Positions 21,776 through 32,700 of a stretch of DNA of 64,000 nucleotides are shown here, piece after piece. Position 1 is the stretch's first letter. The number at the start of each line of letters is the position of its first letter. Below the pieces are notes generated by a model. That model was not told the DNA's origin and ran no database searches. It saw only the letters and a program-made list of their open reading frames with translations. Both the position numbers and the translations under genes were made by a program. This DNA is from Pyropia yezoensis (Eukaryota; Rhodophyta; Bangiophyceae; Bangiales; Bangiaceae), in NCBI GenBank assembly GCA_009829735.1, contig CM020619.1, positions 17,427,816-17,491,815 of the forward strand. The letters run 5' to 3'.

Positions 21776-22275
21776 NNNNNNNNNNNNNNNNNNNNNNNNN
21801 NNNNNNNNNNNNNNNNNNNNNNNNNNNNNNNNNNNNNNNNNNNNNNNNNNNNNNNNNNNNNNNNNNNNNNNNNNNNNNNNNNNNNNNNNNNNNNNNNNNN
21901 NNNNNNNNNNNNNNNNNNNNNNNNNNNNNNNNNNNNNNNNNNNNNNNNNNNNNNNNNNNNNNNNNNNNNNNNNNNNNNNNNNNNNNNNNNNNNNNNNNNN
22001 NNNNNNNNNNNNNNNNNNNNNNNNNNNNNNNNNNNNNNNNNNNNNNNNNNNNNNNNNNNNNNNNNNNNNNNNNNNNNNNNNNNNNNNNNNNNNNNNNNNN
22101 NNNNNNNNNNNNNNNNNNNNNNNNNNNNNNNNNNNNNNNNNNNNNNNNNNNNNNNNNNNNNNNNNNNNNNNNNNNNNNNNNNNNNNNNNNNNNNNNNNNN
22201 NNNNNNNNNNNNNNNNNNNNNNNNNNNNNNNNNNNNNNNNNNNNNNNNNNNNNNNNNNNNNNNNNNNNNNNNNNN
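21776..22275. other. Assembly gap, 500 N, at the centre of a large inverted repeat
   Basis: Exactly 500 N. Both flanks are the same 720-bp tandem repeat in opposite orientation, so the join is between two inverted copies of one repeat. Confidence 0.99.
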
Positions 22276-25166
22276 TCCCACATCTGGCTGCCACTCCATC
22301 CAAATGGGGCGGCTGCCCACCATGGAAAACCAATTTTTTCGTTTCGGCTACAGCTCTTCAACTCAGCTGTCGAGTTCACACTCGGCTGCTACGGAGTGGG
22401 ACTGGGACTGCGGTGAGGAGAGCCAACTCTGATGGGAACACCCAGCGGGATGGACCGGGGCGGGAAGAGGGAAAGCTCGCGTCTGACGGAGTGAAAAATT
22501 GGCTGTCCACAGGCGACGCAACGTGATCAACTAAACGGAAGTGAGGCGTTTTTTGTGTCCATCGTCGAGTCCCAAACCACGGCACACACGTGCACAACAG
22601 ACGAACACGTGCACGCAAGTGTGCTGTTGCACTACCAATGCACGGATTTCATTGGAATTCGGCACAGTGGGCGGGGTCAAATCGGGCCGCCATACCCCTT
22701 TCTGCACGTACGGCCATATCCGAGACACGCGTACCGGAACCCATTCCGAATTCCGAAGTCAAGCGTCCGCGAGTTGGGTTAGTAGTCTGGTGAGGGATCA
22801 CAGGCGAACCCCCAATGCTGTACGTCTTCTTTTGTCTTTTTTTGTCGTCTGCGTGTGGTCTACCGTGTGGTCTACCGTGTGTGCTGGAGGGGTGGGCGGC
22901 GGGGGAGGTGTTTTGGTGACAATTCTTTGCTCTCAAAACGCCCACCATTCGCTCCTCCCCGTACTCCACCTGCACCTGGTATGGCGTGGAGGGCGGGTCC
23001 CACATCTGGCTGCCACTCCATCCAAATGTGGGAGCTGCCCACCATGGAAAACCAATTTTTTCGTTTCGGCTACAGCTCTTCAACTCAGCTGTCGAGTTCA
23101 CACTCGGCTGCTACGGAGTGGGACTGGGATTGCGGTGAGGAGAGCCAACTCTGATGGGCACACCCAGCGGGATGGACCGGGGCGGGAAGAGGGAAAGCTC
23201 GCGTCTGACGGAGTGAAAAATTGGCTGTCCACAGGCGACGCAACGTGATCAACTAAACGGAAGTGAGGCGTTTTTTGTGTCCATCGTCGAGTCCCAAACC
23301 ACGGCACACACGTGCACAACAGACGAACACGTGCACGCAAGTGTGCTGTTGCACTACCAATGCACGGATTTCATTGGAATTCGGCACAGTGGGCGGGGTC
23401 AAATCGGGCCGCCATACCCCTTTCTGCACGTACGGCCATATCCGAGACACGCGTACCGGAACCCATTCCGAATTCCGAAGTCAAGCGTCCGCGAGTTGGG
23501 TTAGTAGTCTGGTGAGGGATCACAGGCGAACCCCCAATGCTGTACGTCTTTTTTTGTCGTCTGCGTGTGGTCTACCGTGTGGTCTACCGTGTGTGCTGGA
23601 GGGGTGGGCGGCGGGGGAGGTGTTTTAGTGACAATTCTTTGCTCTCAAAACGCCCACCATTCGCTCCTCCCCGTACTCCACCTGCACCTGTTATGGCGTG
23701 GAGGGCGGGTCCCACATCTGGCTGCCACTCCATCCAAATGGGGCGGCTGCCCACCATGGAAAACCAATTTTTTCGTTTCGGCTACAGCTCTTCAACTCAG
23801 CTGTCGAGTTCACACTCGGCTGCTACGGAGTGGGACTGGGATTGCGGTGAGGAGAGCCAACTCTGATGGGCACACCCAGCGGGATGGACCGGGGCGGGAA
23901 GAGGGAAAGCTCGCGTCTGACGGAGTGAAAAATTGGCTGTCCACAGGCGACGCAACGTGATCAACTAAACGGAAGTGAGGCGTTTTTTGTGTCCATCGTC
24001 GAGTCCCAAACCACGGCACACACGTGCACAACAGACGAACACGTGCACGCAAGTGTGCTGTTGCACTACCAATGCACGGATTTCATTGGAATTCGGCACA
24101 GTGGGCGGGGTCAAATCGGGCCGCCATACCCCTTTCTGCACGTACGGCCATATCCGAGACACGCGTACCGGAACCCATTCCGAATTCCGAAGTCAAGCGT
24201 CCGCGAGTTGGGTTAGTAGTCTGGTGAGGGATCACAGGCGAACCCCCAATGCTGTACGTCTTCTTTTGTCTTTTTTTGTCGTCTGCGTGTGGTCTACCGT
24301 GTGGTCTACCGTGTGTGCTGGAGGGGTGGGCGGCGGGGGAGGTGTTTTGGTGACAATTCTTTGCTCTCAAAACGCCCACCATTCGCTCCTCCCCGTACTC
24401 CACCTGCACCTGGTATGGCGTGGAGGGCGGGTCCCACATCTGGCTGCCACTCCATCCAAATGTGGGAGCTGCCCACCATGGAAAACCAATTTTTTCGTTT
24501 CGGCTACAGCTCTTCAACTCAGCTGTCGAGTTCACACTCGGCTGCTACGGAGTGGGACTGGGATTGCGGTGAGGAGAGCCAACTCTGATGGGCACACCCA
24601 GCGGGATGGACCGGGGCGGGAAGAGGGAAAGCTCGCGTCTGACGGAGTGAAAAATTGGCTGTCCACAGGCGACGCAACGTGATCAACTAAACGGAAGTGA
24701 GGCGTTTTTTGTGTCCATCGTCGAGTCCCAAACCACGGCACACACGTGCACAACAGACGAACACGTGCACGCAAGTGTGCTGTTGCACTACCAATGCACG
24801 GATTTCATTGGAATTCGGCACAGTGGGCGGGGTCAAATCGGGCCGCCATACCCCTTTCTGCACGTACGGCCATATCCGAGACACGCGTACCGGAACCCAT
24901 TCCGAATTCCGAAGTCAAGCGTCCGCGAGTTGGGTTAGTAGTCTGGTGAGGGATCACAGGCGAACCCCCAATGCTGTACGTCTTTTTTTGTCGTCTGCGT
25001 GTGGTCTACCGTGTGGTCTACCGTGTGTGCTGGAGGGGTGGGCGGCGGGGGAGGTGTTTTGGTGACAATTCTTTGCTCTCAAAACGCCCACCATTCGCTC
25101 CTCCCCGTACTCCACCTGCACCTGGTATGGCGTGGAGGGCGGGTCCCACATCTGGCTGCCACTCCA
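22276..25166 (+). repeat. Tandem repeat of ~720-bp units, right arm (four units)
   Basis: Unit spacing is 722, 712 and 722 bp. Two features alternate together: a 10-bp difference in a T-rich stretch (near 22830, 23550, 24260 and 24985), and CCAAATGGGGCGGC versus CCAAATGTGGGAGC near 22300, 23025, 23735 and 24457. The real repeat is therefore a dimer of 1434 bp. Each unit carries two copies of ACACGTGCAC about 22 bp apart, a doubled GTGGTCTACCGT and a GC-rich GGGGTGGGCGGCGGGGGAGG tract. The array ends about 40 bp before the start codon of the PHD/Ulp1 gene, so the last unit may act as its promoter. Frames open through the units look incidental. Confidence 0.92.
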
Positions 25167-25205
25167 GCTGTTTCCCGGGAGGTCGGTCAAACCCTGCCGG
25201 CGCGC

Positions 25206-27383
25206 ATGGCGTCGGAGCGGGTTGAGCGTAATACCGGCCTGCAATCAGGGCAACTGAATGTCCATGTGCGCTCGTGGCGCACGCCCATTGTCGACGTGCA
25301 GCCGAGCTGGTGTCTGTCCGCAACGTGGTTGATTTTGTACGATGGGGCTGCGCTGGTTTCTCCTTCTTCGGCGCCCTTTCAGACCTCCTGGACGGCGCGC
25401 TCGCGTAGTGTCGTTCGATCGTACGCGGATCTCGCCAAGAGGCTTTACGCCACGAGGGGCGAACAAGAGCCTGGTCGGCCGGCGGCTGTGGGTCGCTTGA
25501 CGGCCGCTTTGTCTCGCGCGGGGAGGCCCCTCCAACAGGAAGGCTTTACGCATCATTCTGAGCATGATCAAGACTCGTGCATTTTGTTCTTGGAGCAGGC
25601 AGCAGTTTTTGTTGACAAGTTGATGTCCCACTCATCGCTTTCCATGGGGACTGCCAAGTTGGATGCATATGCGGAGGCTGCGCTGTTGTCAGGTGATGAG
25701 GAGGCACGTGCTCTGCTGCTTGGGCGGGCTCGGTCGATTGCGAAGACTGGCGCTGTGCACATTTTACGCGCGACTCTTTTAGCAGGGTTGCTGCCCTGCG
25801 GCAAGTCGGCCAATCGTGACGTGGTGGGTGGGGAGGTGGCCGACCAGCTGGAGCGGGATGTGTTGAGGGAGGTGATGCCGCGTGTGGCGGCGCTGGCACC
25901 CGAGGCTTTGAATGTTTCTGATCCTGCTGCGGTTGCCTCTCAGGCCGGTGTGCTTTTCGGTCCTGAGCTTGTGCCTGCTCGTGCCCCTCTTCCTGACCAT
26001 GCTGTTCCTGCTTTTGTGGCTGGGGCATCAGCCGGAGTCATCATGACACCTGCGGGGGTGCGAGCCGCGGTGGACGTTTCCGTCCCTGTCTCGCGCGGAC
26101 ACTCGGTCTACCTGGACACACCTGCATTGAGTGCAACCGGCGCGTCGGCTGCGAAAGTGGGCGCACCTGCTTCACCAAGTTCCTCTTCTCGTGGTCGTAA
26201 GGGGCGAGTGCCTGGGGCGGGTGTCAAGCGTTCCGATCTACACTCCCCGCGGACACGTTCGGTGAGCTCTGGTGCGTTCATGCGGCGCTTTTCGGGAGCA
26301 TCGTTGATGGAAGACTCGTCGCCGTCCGTCAAGGACTCAGTGAAGCGCGTATCTCGTAATGTGGTGCGCGCTGCTGCTAAGCACCTCCACAATAGTAAGC
26401 TGACTTCTGTACTGTCTGGATCGCCAAGCTCCCGACCGCCATCTGGCTTGGCAGGTTCGCCCGCCAGTTCCTCCAAACGCGCAAAGCAGGTGGCCCGCGT
26501 TCACTTGGACTTTGCAATGTCCGCTTCGGCGGACCGTACTCCTGATGGCTACAACGGTGCTGGAGGCGAACAACATGAGGGGAACGCCAGCCGAAATCGG
26601 ATGGAGCTGAGCGGCGATGGCGGTGGTGAGGGAGAGTTCGTGGACGGAAACTGCAGGGAAGCTGGCGCTGCGGGGCGTCCTCACGAGCCGGGTGCCGACG
26701 GGGACAGCCGCAAAGAGCACTCCCCCTCTTTTTTTGGCAGCTCCGTTCGGCGGTCAAAGCGGCTTGCGGTCCCAGTTTCTCGCTTTGCCGCGAGTGTGGG
26801 CTATGCGGGTGCGTCCTCTGACCGGGCTGCTGCGCCAGTGGCGGGCAACGCTCGTGGGCCCGCACGTCGTGGCGGCCGTTCAGCAAATTCTCAGCGTGCG
26901 CCTGACGTACCTGCTGTGGATGTAGCGCCAGCTGCTGCTAGTACTGCCGTTCGTTCGGCTGGCGCCGAGGCTGTTGCCGACCAGGCCAAGACTGCGCCTG
27001 CTGTGCAGACGCGGACAGCTATGGCTCTCCGACGAGTCGCACCCGTCGCCGGTCCCGCGTCTGCAGCTGCTCAGCCGGGGGCTGCCGCGGCCACGCCGGC
27101 GGTCGCCGCCGCCATTTCTGGTGCGGCTGTCTGTCAGCCGCCGGTCGCCGGTGTTGCTGTCGCCGCGACCCCTCGGCTGCGGCGGTCGTCGCGTCATCGA
27201 AAGTCTGTCATGACGGTCGAGACTGCGAAGGGGCCATCCATGTGCGTTTGTAATCGGCCCGAGTTTGGTGACATCTGTCACTGCTACGTCTGCGACGCTG
27301 CTTTTCATTGCGAGTGTGTCGGTGTTAGTGTCGGTGAGGACTACGAATGTGAGTCATGTTTGTTGAATGCTGAGTTGGGCTGA
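25206..27383 (+). CDS. PHD-finger protein, probable first exon of a PHD-Ulp1 gene
   Basis: The start chosen is the Met at 25206, the first in unique sequence. The frame runs back into the tandem repeat but has no better start there. The ORF is 725 residues. Residues 1 to about 270 look globular and match no family I recognise. The middle (about 290-640) is low-complexity Ala, Ser, Pro and Gly with basic patches such as RRSKRLAVP and RLRRSSRHRKS, likely nuclear signals. The end (about 679-718) is a PHD finger: CVC, CHCYVC, then HCEC and the pair in YECESC, giving the C4HC3 zinc pattern of readers of histone H3 tails. A protease-like ORF starts within about 10 bases of the stop and is probably the next exon. 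It may belong to a host gene or to an unrecognised DNA transposon. No transposase was seen. Confidence 0.75.
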   Translation: MASERVERNTGLQSGQLNVHVRSWRTPIVDVQPSWCLSATWLILYDGAALVSPSSAPFQTSWTARSRSVVRSYADLAKRLYATRGEQEPGRPAAVGRLTAALSRAGRPLQQEGFTHHSEHDQDSCILFLEQAAVFVDKLMSHSSLSMGTAKLDAYAEAALLSGDEEARALLLGRARSIAKTGAVHILRATLLAGLLPCGKSANRDVVGGEVADQLERDVLREVMPRVAALAPEALNVSDPAAVASQAGVLFGPELVPARAPLPDHAVPAFVAGASAGVIMTPAGVRAAVDVSVPVSRGHSVYLDTPALSATGASAAKVGAPASPSSSSRGRKGRVPGAGVKRSDLHSPRTRSVSSGAFMRRFSGASLMEDSSPSVKDSVKRVSRNVVRAAAKHLHNSKLTSVLSGSPSSRPPSGLAGSPASSSKRAKQVARVHLDFAMSASADRTPDGYNGAGGEQHEGNASRNRMELSGDGGGEGEFVDGNCREAGAAGRPHEPGADGDSRKEHSPSFFGSSVRRSKRLAVPVSRFAASVGYAGASSDRAAAPVAGNARGPARRGGRSANSQRAPDVPAVDVAPAAASTAVRSAGAEAVADQAKTAPAVQTRTAMALRRVAPVAGPASAAAQPGAAAATPAVAAAISGAAVCQPPVAGVAVAATPRLRRSSRHRKSVMTVETAKGPSMCVCNRPEFGDICHCYVCDAAFHCECVGVSVGEDYECESCLLNAELG

Positions 27384-27408
27384 CCTCATTGATTGCATAC
27401 CTGCAGAG
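27349..27408 (+). other. Probable short intron joining the PHD and Ulp1 ORFs
   Basis: A canonical donor GTGAGT at 27349 and a weaker one (GTTGAA) at 27362 precede a branch-like CTGAC near 27379 and an acceptor CTGCAG at 27406 (or AG at 27408). Two pairings keep the frame into the protease: 27349 with 27408 (60 bp), and 27362 with 27406 (45 bp). Only the second keeps the last Cys pair of the PHD finger. The downstream ORF has no ATG before its conserved start, which supports splicing over a separate gene. Confidence 0.5.
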
Positions 27409-28046
27409 TGCCGAGCGTGCTTGTCCCTGAAGAGGTCATTTTGGTCGGTAAGGTTCCCATCTCAGTTGACGACATGCAGCGTCTCGCTGACCTCGGTTGG
27501 CTCACCGACAACATCATCAATGCCTACGCACAACTGCTACAGCGCGAAGTCGACGACGGCAGCACCACTTACTTGTCCACGTTTTTATACACCAATCTCA
27601 TGCTGGGGAAGCGGCGGCAGTACAGCTTCGACGCTGTTCAACATTGGACGAGAAACAGAGATGTGTTCACTTCATCGCGGATATGTGTGCCCATCAACCA
27701 TGCCGGTCACTGGAGCATAGCCGTAGTGGTACCTGCGACGTTTACTGTCTACCACTTCGATTCCATACCCGGCACTGCAGCTGGGCTCGGTCGGACTATG
27801 GTCCGCTGGGCCGGTGATGCCTCGAAGCAGGCTGGCAGACCTGCACGCAGCTGGACCCTCCGTGTTGGACAAAGTTGGCAACAGCCGAACAGTCACGACT
27901 GCGGTGTGTTCGTTTGCAGCGTTATGCATCAATGCCTTCGTGGGAATGTTGGAAGTGCAGGGACGGAGCCAACGCCTGACTTTCGCGCTCATATCATGGG
28001 CAGCTTGAAAGCTGGCCGTGTCGTGCATGCATGCAATGGAGTGTGA
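27393..28046 (+). CDS. Ulp1/SENP-type cysteine protease domain (C48)
   Basis: About 217 residues can be read, close to the size of a Ulp1 catalytic domain. The features follow the family in order: LGWLTDNIINAYAQLL (compare WLNDxxIN), STFLYTNL, VQHWTRNRDVF, ICVPINHAGHWSIAVV with the catalytic His, YHFDSIPG with the catalytic Asp, then SWQQPNSHDCGVFVC with the oxyanion Gln and nucleophile Cys. With the open start counted as residue 1 these are H106, D123, Q163/164 and C170, so the H-D-Q-C set is intact. C48 enzymes remove SUMO or similar modifiers from proteins. The first ATG (27474) lies only a few residues before the conserved core and no ATG precedes it, so this is best read as the second exon of the PHD gene. 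Ulp1-like domains are also carried by some DNA transposons. Confidence 0.85.
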   Translation: MHTCRVPSVLVPEEVILVGKVPISVDDMQRLADLGWLTDNIINAYAQLLQREVDDGSTTYLSTFLYTNLMLGKRRQYSFDAVQHWTRNRDVFTSSRICVPINHAGHWSIAVVVPATFTVYHFDSIPGTAAGLGRTMVRWAGDASKQAGRPARSWTLRVGQSWQQPNSHDCGVFVCSVMHQCLRGNVGSAGTEPTPDFRAHIMGSLKAGRVVHACNGV

Positions 28047-28142
28047 CTCACTCTTTATCACTGCACTTGTCTCCCCAAGGACTGAAGCCTTCGCTGATTT
28101 CCCGCAGGGGCCGCCCTTGCCCAGAATAGCGCGGATACCGCC

Positions 28143-28172
28143 ATGCCCGAGGAGAGGCCCGGGGACGCCATG
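28143..28172 (-). pseudogene. 30-bp piece of the start of the 54147 gene, right arm
   Basis: Mirror copy of 17329-17358. It marks the boundary between the roughly 100-bp tail downstream of the Ulp1 stop codon and the captured gene pieces. Confidence 0.85.
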
Positions 28173-28174
28173 CA

Positions 28175-28291
28175 GCGGCTGGCCGACCCGGCCACCCGCA
28201 CCACCGCCGGCGTCGTGACGGCGCTGGCGGTGAGTGCAGACAGGCGGCTGCTGGCGGCGGGCCACGCCGACGGGTCAGTGCGGCTCTACTC
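28175..28291 (+). pseudogene. WDR3: WDR3/UTP12 fragment, right arm
   Basis: Mirror copy of 17210-17326, matching the reverse complement of 53200-53316. It reads in the sense direction on the plus strand (VVTALAVSADRRLLAAGHADGSVRLYS). It is followed directly by the array edge, with the sequence that lies between them at the 52-53 kb locus missing. Confidence 0.9.
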
Positions 28292-28710
28292 CTAGCAGCA
28301 GCCCGCCCCTCTGCCGCGGTAGCTGCCGCGTCTAGTCCTGTAGAAGACCCCTCCTGCGCCCCGATAGGCGCCGCTCCCACCACCATCTGAACCAAACCCA
28401 CAGGTTCCATCCCAAAAACGTGGGTTCCCTCGCGAGACCACCGGTTCCCACCAATAACACGGGTTTCCACCCAACACAAAGCCCTTCAACCAAAACCACG
28501 GGTTTCCGCAAAAAAAAAACTGGATCCCACCAAAAACCACAGGTTCTGATCCAGAACCACGAGTTTCCACGCGAGAACCAAGGTTCTGACCCGGAACGAC
28601 GGGTTTGATCGTTCAACCAAAAGGGTGCAACCCAGAAGCGCGGGCTTTCCCTTGAAACAACGGCTTTGTTTCATAAAACGTTCCAACACACCTCCACGAC
28701 TTTCTGGCCG
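28292..28710. repeat. Degenerate edge of the 280-bp array, right arm
   Basis: Mirror of 16791-17209 and nearly identical to the reverse complement of 51430-51858. It holds diverged submonomers only. Confidence 0.85.
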
Positions 28711-29788
28711 CACACCACGGCGTCAGACGCACTCAAGTTCGGCAGAATACCACGAGCTACCATCCGAAAAGACGGGTCGCCGCCCAAAACCACGGGCTCC
28801 CACCCCAAAACACAGGTTCCGACACGGAGCCACATAGTTGTGCCACCTAAAAACACGGGTTCTGACACGGAACCACGGGTTCCCTTCACAAAACCAGGGG
28901 TTTCCACCCGAGGGCGCGGGTCGGGCCGGGATCCATCGGCTTGGGCTCCAAACCGACAGTACCGACAGACCGTCACGCGTACTTGGGGGACACGTCCCGG
29001 CGTGATGGCTTGAAGTGGGACCGCTAACCACGGGTACCCCACCCAAAACCACGGGTTCCCACCCGAAACCACGGGTTTTCGTCCCAAAACACAGGTTTCG
29101 ACACGGAGCCACATAGTTGTGCCACCCGAAAACACGGGTTCTGACACGGAACCACGGGTTCCCTTTACAAAACCAAGGGTTTCCACCCGAGGACGCGACT
29201 TCTGGCCGGCATCTATCGGCTTCCGCTCCAAACCGACAGTGCCGAAAGACCGTCGTGGGTACTTGGGGGACACGTCCCGGCGTGATGGCTTCAAGTGGGA
29301 CCGCTAACCACGGGCACCCCACCCAAAACCACGGGTTCCTACTCGAAACCAAGGGTTCCCGCCCCAAAACACAGGTTTCAACACGGAGCCACATAGTTGT
29401 GCCACCCGAAAACACGGGTTCTGACACGGAACCACGGGTTCCGTTTACAAAACCAGGGGTTTCCACCCGAGGACGCGGCTTCTGGCCGGATCCATCGGCT
29501 CCCGCTCCAAACCGACAGTGCCGACAGACCGTTATGGGTACCCTTGACCTGCTCCCAAAGTACTTTGGGAGCAGGTCAAGGCCCCATGGCTTGAAGTGGG
29601 ACCGCTAACCACGGGCACCCCACCCAAAACCACGGGTTCCCACCCGAAACCATGGGTTCTCGCCCCAAAGCACAGGTTTCGACACGGAGCCAAATAGTTG
29701 TGCCACCCGAAAACACGGGTTCTGACACAGAAGCACAGGTTTCGTTTACAAAACCACGGGTTTCCATCCGAGGACGCGGCTTCTGGCC
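28711..29788 (+). repeat. 280-bp satellite, short block before the orientation flip, right arm
   Basis: About four units in the CACGGGTTCC orientation. They end at a head-to-head junction at about 29789, the mirror of 15713. Confidence 0.9.
29542..29581. repeat. Perfect 40-bp palindrome, right-arm copy
   Basis: Same sequence and same site in the satellite unit as 15921-15960, at the mirrored position. Confidence 0.97.
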
Positions 29789-32700
29789 GTGGGTTCGGGT
29801 GGGAACCTTTGGTTTTGGGTGGGGTGCCCGTGGTCGACGGACCGACTGCAAGTCATCATGCCTGGCCGCGTCCCTGAACAGCTTATGAGGGTCTATTGGC
29901 ACTCTGACATTTGAGCGGGAGCCGCTAGATCCCGGTCCGACACGCGCCCTAGGGTAAAAACCCTTGGTTTTATAAAGGGAACCCGTGGTTCCGTGTCAGA
30001 ACCCGTGTTTTCGGGTGGCACAACTATGTGGCTCCGTGTCGAAACCTGTGTTTTGGGGCGGGAACCCGTGGTTTCGGGTGGGAACCCGTGGTTCTGGGTG
30101 GGGTGCCGTTGTTAGCGGTCCCACTTCAAGCCATCACGCCGGGACGTGTCCCCAAAGTACGCATGACGGTCTGTAGGTACTGTCGGTTTGGAGCGGGAGC
30201 CGATGGATCCCGGCCAGAAACCGCGTCCTCGGGCGGAAACCCTTGGATGGTCTGTTGTCCTCATCAGATTTGAGCGGGAGCCGATGGATCCCGGCCTTAC
30301 CCGCGCCCTCGGGTGAAAACCCTTGGTTTTGTAAAGGGAACCCGTGGTTCCGTCCCACTTCAAACCATCACGCCGGAACGTGTCCCCCACGTTCGCATAA
30401 CCGTCTGTCGGTACTGTCGGTTTGGAGCGGGAGCCGATGGATCCCGGCCAGAAGCCGCGTCCTCGGGTGGAAACCCTTGGTTTTGTAAACGGAACCCGTG
30501 GTTCCGTGTCAGAACCCGTGTTTTCGGGTGGCACAACTATGTGGCTCCGTGTCGAAACCTGTGTTTTGGGGCGGGATCCCGTGGTTTCGGGTGGGAACCC
30601 GTGGTTTTGGGTGGGGTGCCCGTGGTGAGCGGTCCCACTTCAAGCCATCACGCCGGGACAAGTCCCCCAAGTACCCACGACGGTCTTTCGGCACTGTCGG
30701 TTTGGAGCGGAAGCCGATGGATGCCGGCCAGAAGCCGCGTCCTCGGGTGGAAACCCTTGGTTTCGTAAAGGGAACCCGTGGTTCCGTGTCAGAACCCGTG
30801 TTTTCGGGTGGCACAACTATGTGGCTCCGTGTCGAAGCCTGTGTTTTGGGGCGGGAACCCATGGTTTCGGGTAGGAACCCGTGGTTTTGGGTGGGGTGCC
30901 CGTGGTTAGCGGTCCCACTTGAAGCCATCACGCCGGGACTTGTCCCCCAAGTTCGCATGACGGTCTGTCGGTACTGTCGGTTTGGAGCGGGAGCCGATGG
31001 ATGCCGGCCAGAAGCCGCGTCCTCGGGTGGAAACCCCTGGTTTTGCGAAGGGAACCCGTGGTTCCGTGTCAGAACCCGTGTTTTCGGGTGGCACAACTAT
31101 GTGGCTCCGTGTCGAAACCTGTGTTTTGGGGCGGGAACCCGTTGTTTCGGCTAGGAACCCGTGGTTTTGGGTGGGGTGCCCGTGGTTAGCGGTCCCACTT
31201 CAAACCATCACGCCGGAACGTGTCCCCCACGTTCGCATGACGGTCTGTCGGTCCTGTCGGTTTGGAGCGGGAGCCGATGGATCCCGGCCAGAAGCCGCGT
31301 GCTCGGGTGGAAACCCTTGGTTTTGTAAACGGAACCCGTGGTTCCGTGTCAGAACCCGTGTTTTCGGGTGGCACAACTAAGTGGCTCCGTGTCGAAACCT
31401 GTGTTTTGGGGCGGGAACCCGTGGTTTCGGGTAGGAACCCTTGGTTTTGGGTGGGGTGCCCGTGGTCGACGGACCGACTGCATGTCGTCATGCCTGGACG
31501 CGTCCGTAAATAGCTTATGATGGTCTGTTGGCCTTATCAGATTTGAGCGGGAGCCGATGGATCCCGGCCAGAAGCCGCGTCCTCCGGTGAAAAGTCTTGG
31601 TTTTGTGAAGGGAACCCGTGGTTCCGTGTCGGAACCCGTGTTTCTGGGTGGCACAACTATGTGGCTCCGTGGAAACCCTTGGTTTTGTAAACGGAACCCG
31701 TTGTTCTGTGTCAGAACCCGTGTTTTCGGGTGGCACAACTATGTGGCTCCGTGTCGAAACCTGTGTTTTGGGGCGAGAACCCATGGTTTCGGGTAGGAAC
31801 CCGTGGTTTTGGGTGGGGTGCCCCAGGTTAGCGGTCCCACTTTAAACCATCACGCCGGGACGTGTCCCCCACGTTCGCATAACGGTCTGTCGGCACTGTC
31901 GGTTTGGAGCGGGAGCCGATGGATCCCGGCCAGAAGCCGCGTCCTCGGGTGGAAACCCTTGGTTTTGTGAAGGGAACCCGTGGTTCCGTGTCAGAACCCG
32001 TGTTTTCGGGTGGCACAACTATGTGGCTCCGTTTCTAAACCTGTGTTTTGGGGCGGGAACCCATGGTTTCGAGTAGGATCCCGTGGTTTTGGGTGGGGTG
32101 CCCGTGGTTAGCGGTCCCACTTCAAGCCATCACGCCGGGACGAGTCCCCCAAGTACGCATGACGGTCTGTAGGTACTGTCGGTTTGGAGCGGGAGCCGAT
32201 GGATCCCGGCCAGAAGCCGCGTCCTCGGGTGGAAACCCTTGGTTTCGTAAAGGGAACCCGTGGTTCTGTGTCAGAACCCGTGTTTTCGGGTCGCACAACT
32301 ATGTGGCTCCGTGTCGAAACCTGTGTTTTGGGGCGGGAACCCGTGGTTTCGGGTGGGAACCCGTGGTTTTGGGTGGGGTGCCCGTGGTTAGCGGTCCCAC
32401 TTGAAGCCATCACGCCGGGATGAGTCCCCCAAGTACACATGACGGTCTTTCGGCTCTGTCGATTTGGAGTGGAACCCGATGGATGCCGGCCAGAAGCCGC
32501 GTCCTCGGGTGGAAACCCTTGGTTTTGTGAAGGGAACCCGTGGCTCCGTGTCAGAACCCGTGTTTTCGGGTGGCACAACTATGTGGCTCCGTGTCGAAAC
32601 CTGTGTTTTGGGGCGGGAACCCGTGGTTTCGGCTGGGAACCCGTGGTTTTGGGTGGGGTGCCCGTGGTCGACGGACCGACTGTAACTGATCTTGCCTGGA

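Noticed and set aside
22541-24682. ORFs of up to 235 codons in the 720-bp tandem repeat
   Set aside because: They cross unit boundaries or depend on the T-rich length variant, and they overlap open frames on the other strand. Better explained as regulatory or transposon-end repeats.
22276-25166. 720-bp repeats as a pair of LTRs
   Set aside because: They are adjacent tandem copies without an internal coding region, have no TG...CA ends and alternate as dimers.
17455-28046. Polinton-type element because a cysteine protease is present
   Set aside because: The protease has SUMO-protease (C48 Ulp1) signatures, and no capsid, packaging ATPase, integrase or polymerase gene was seen nearby.
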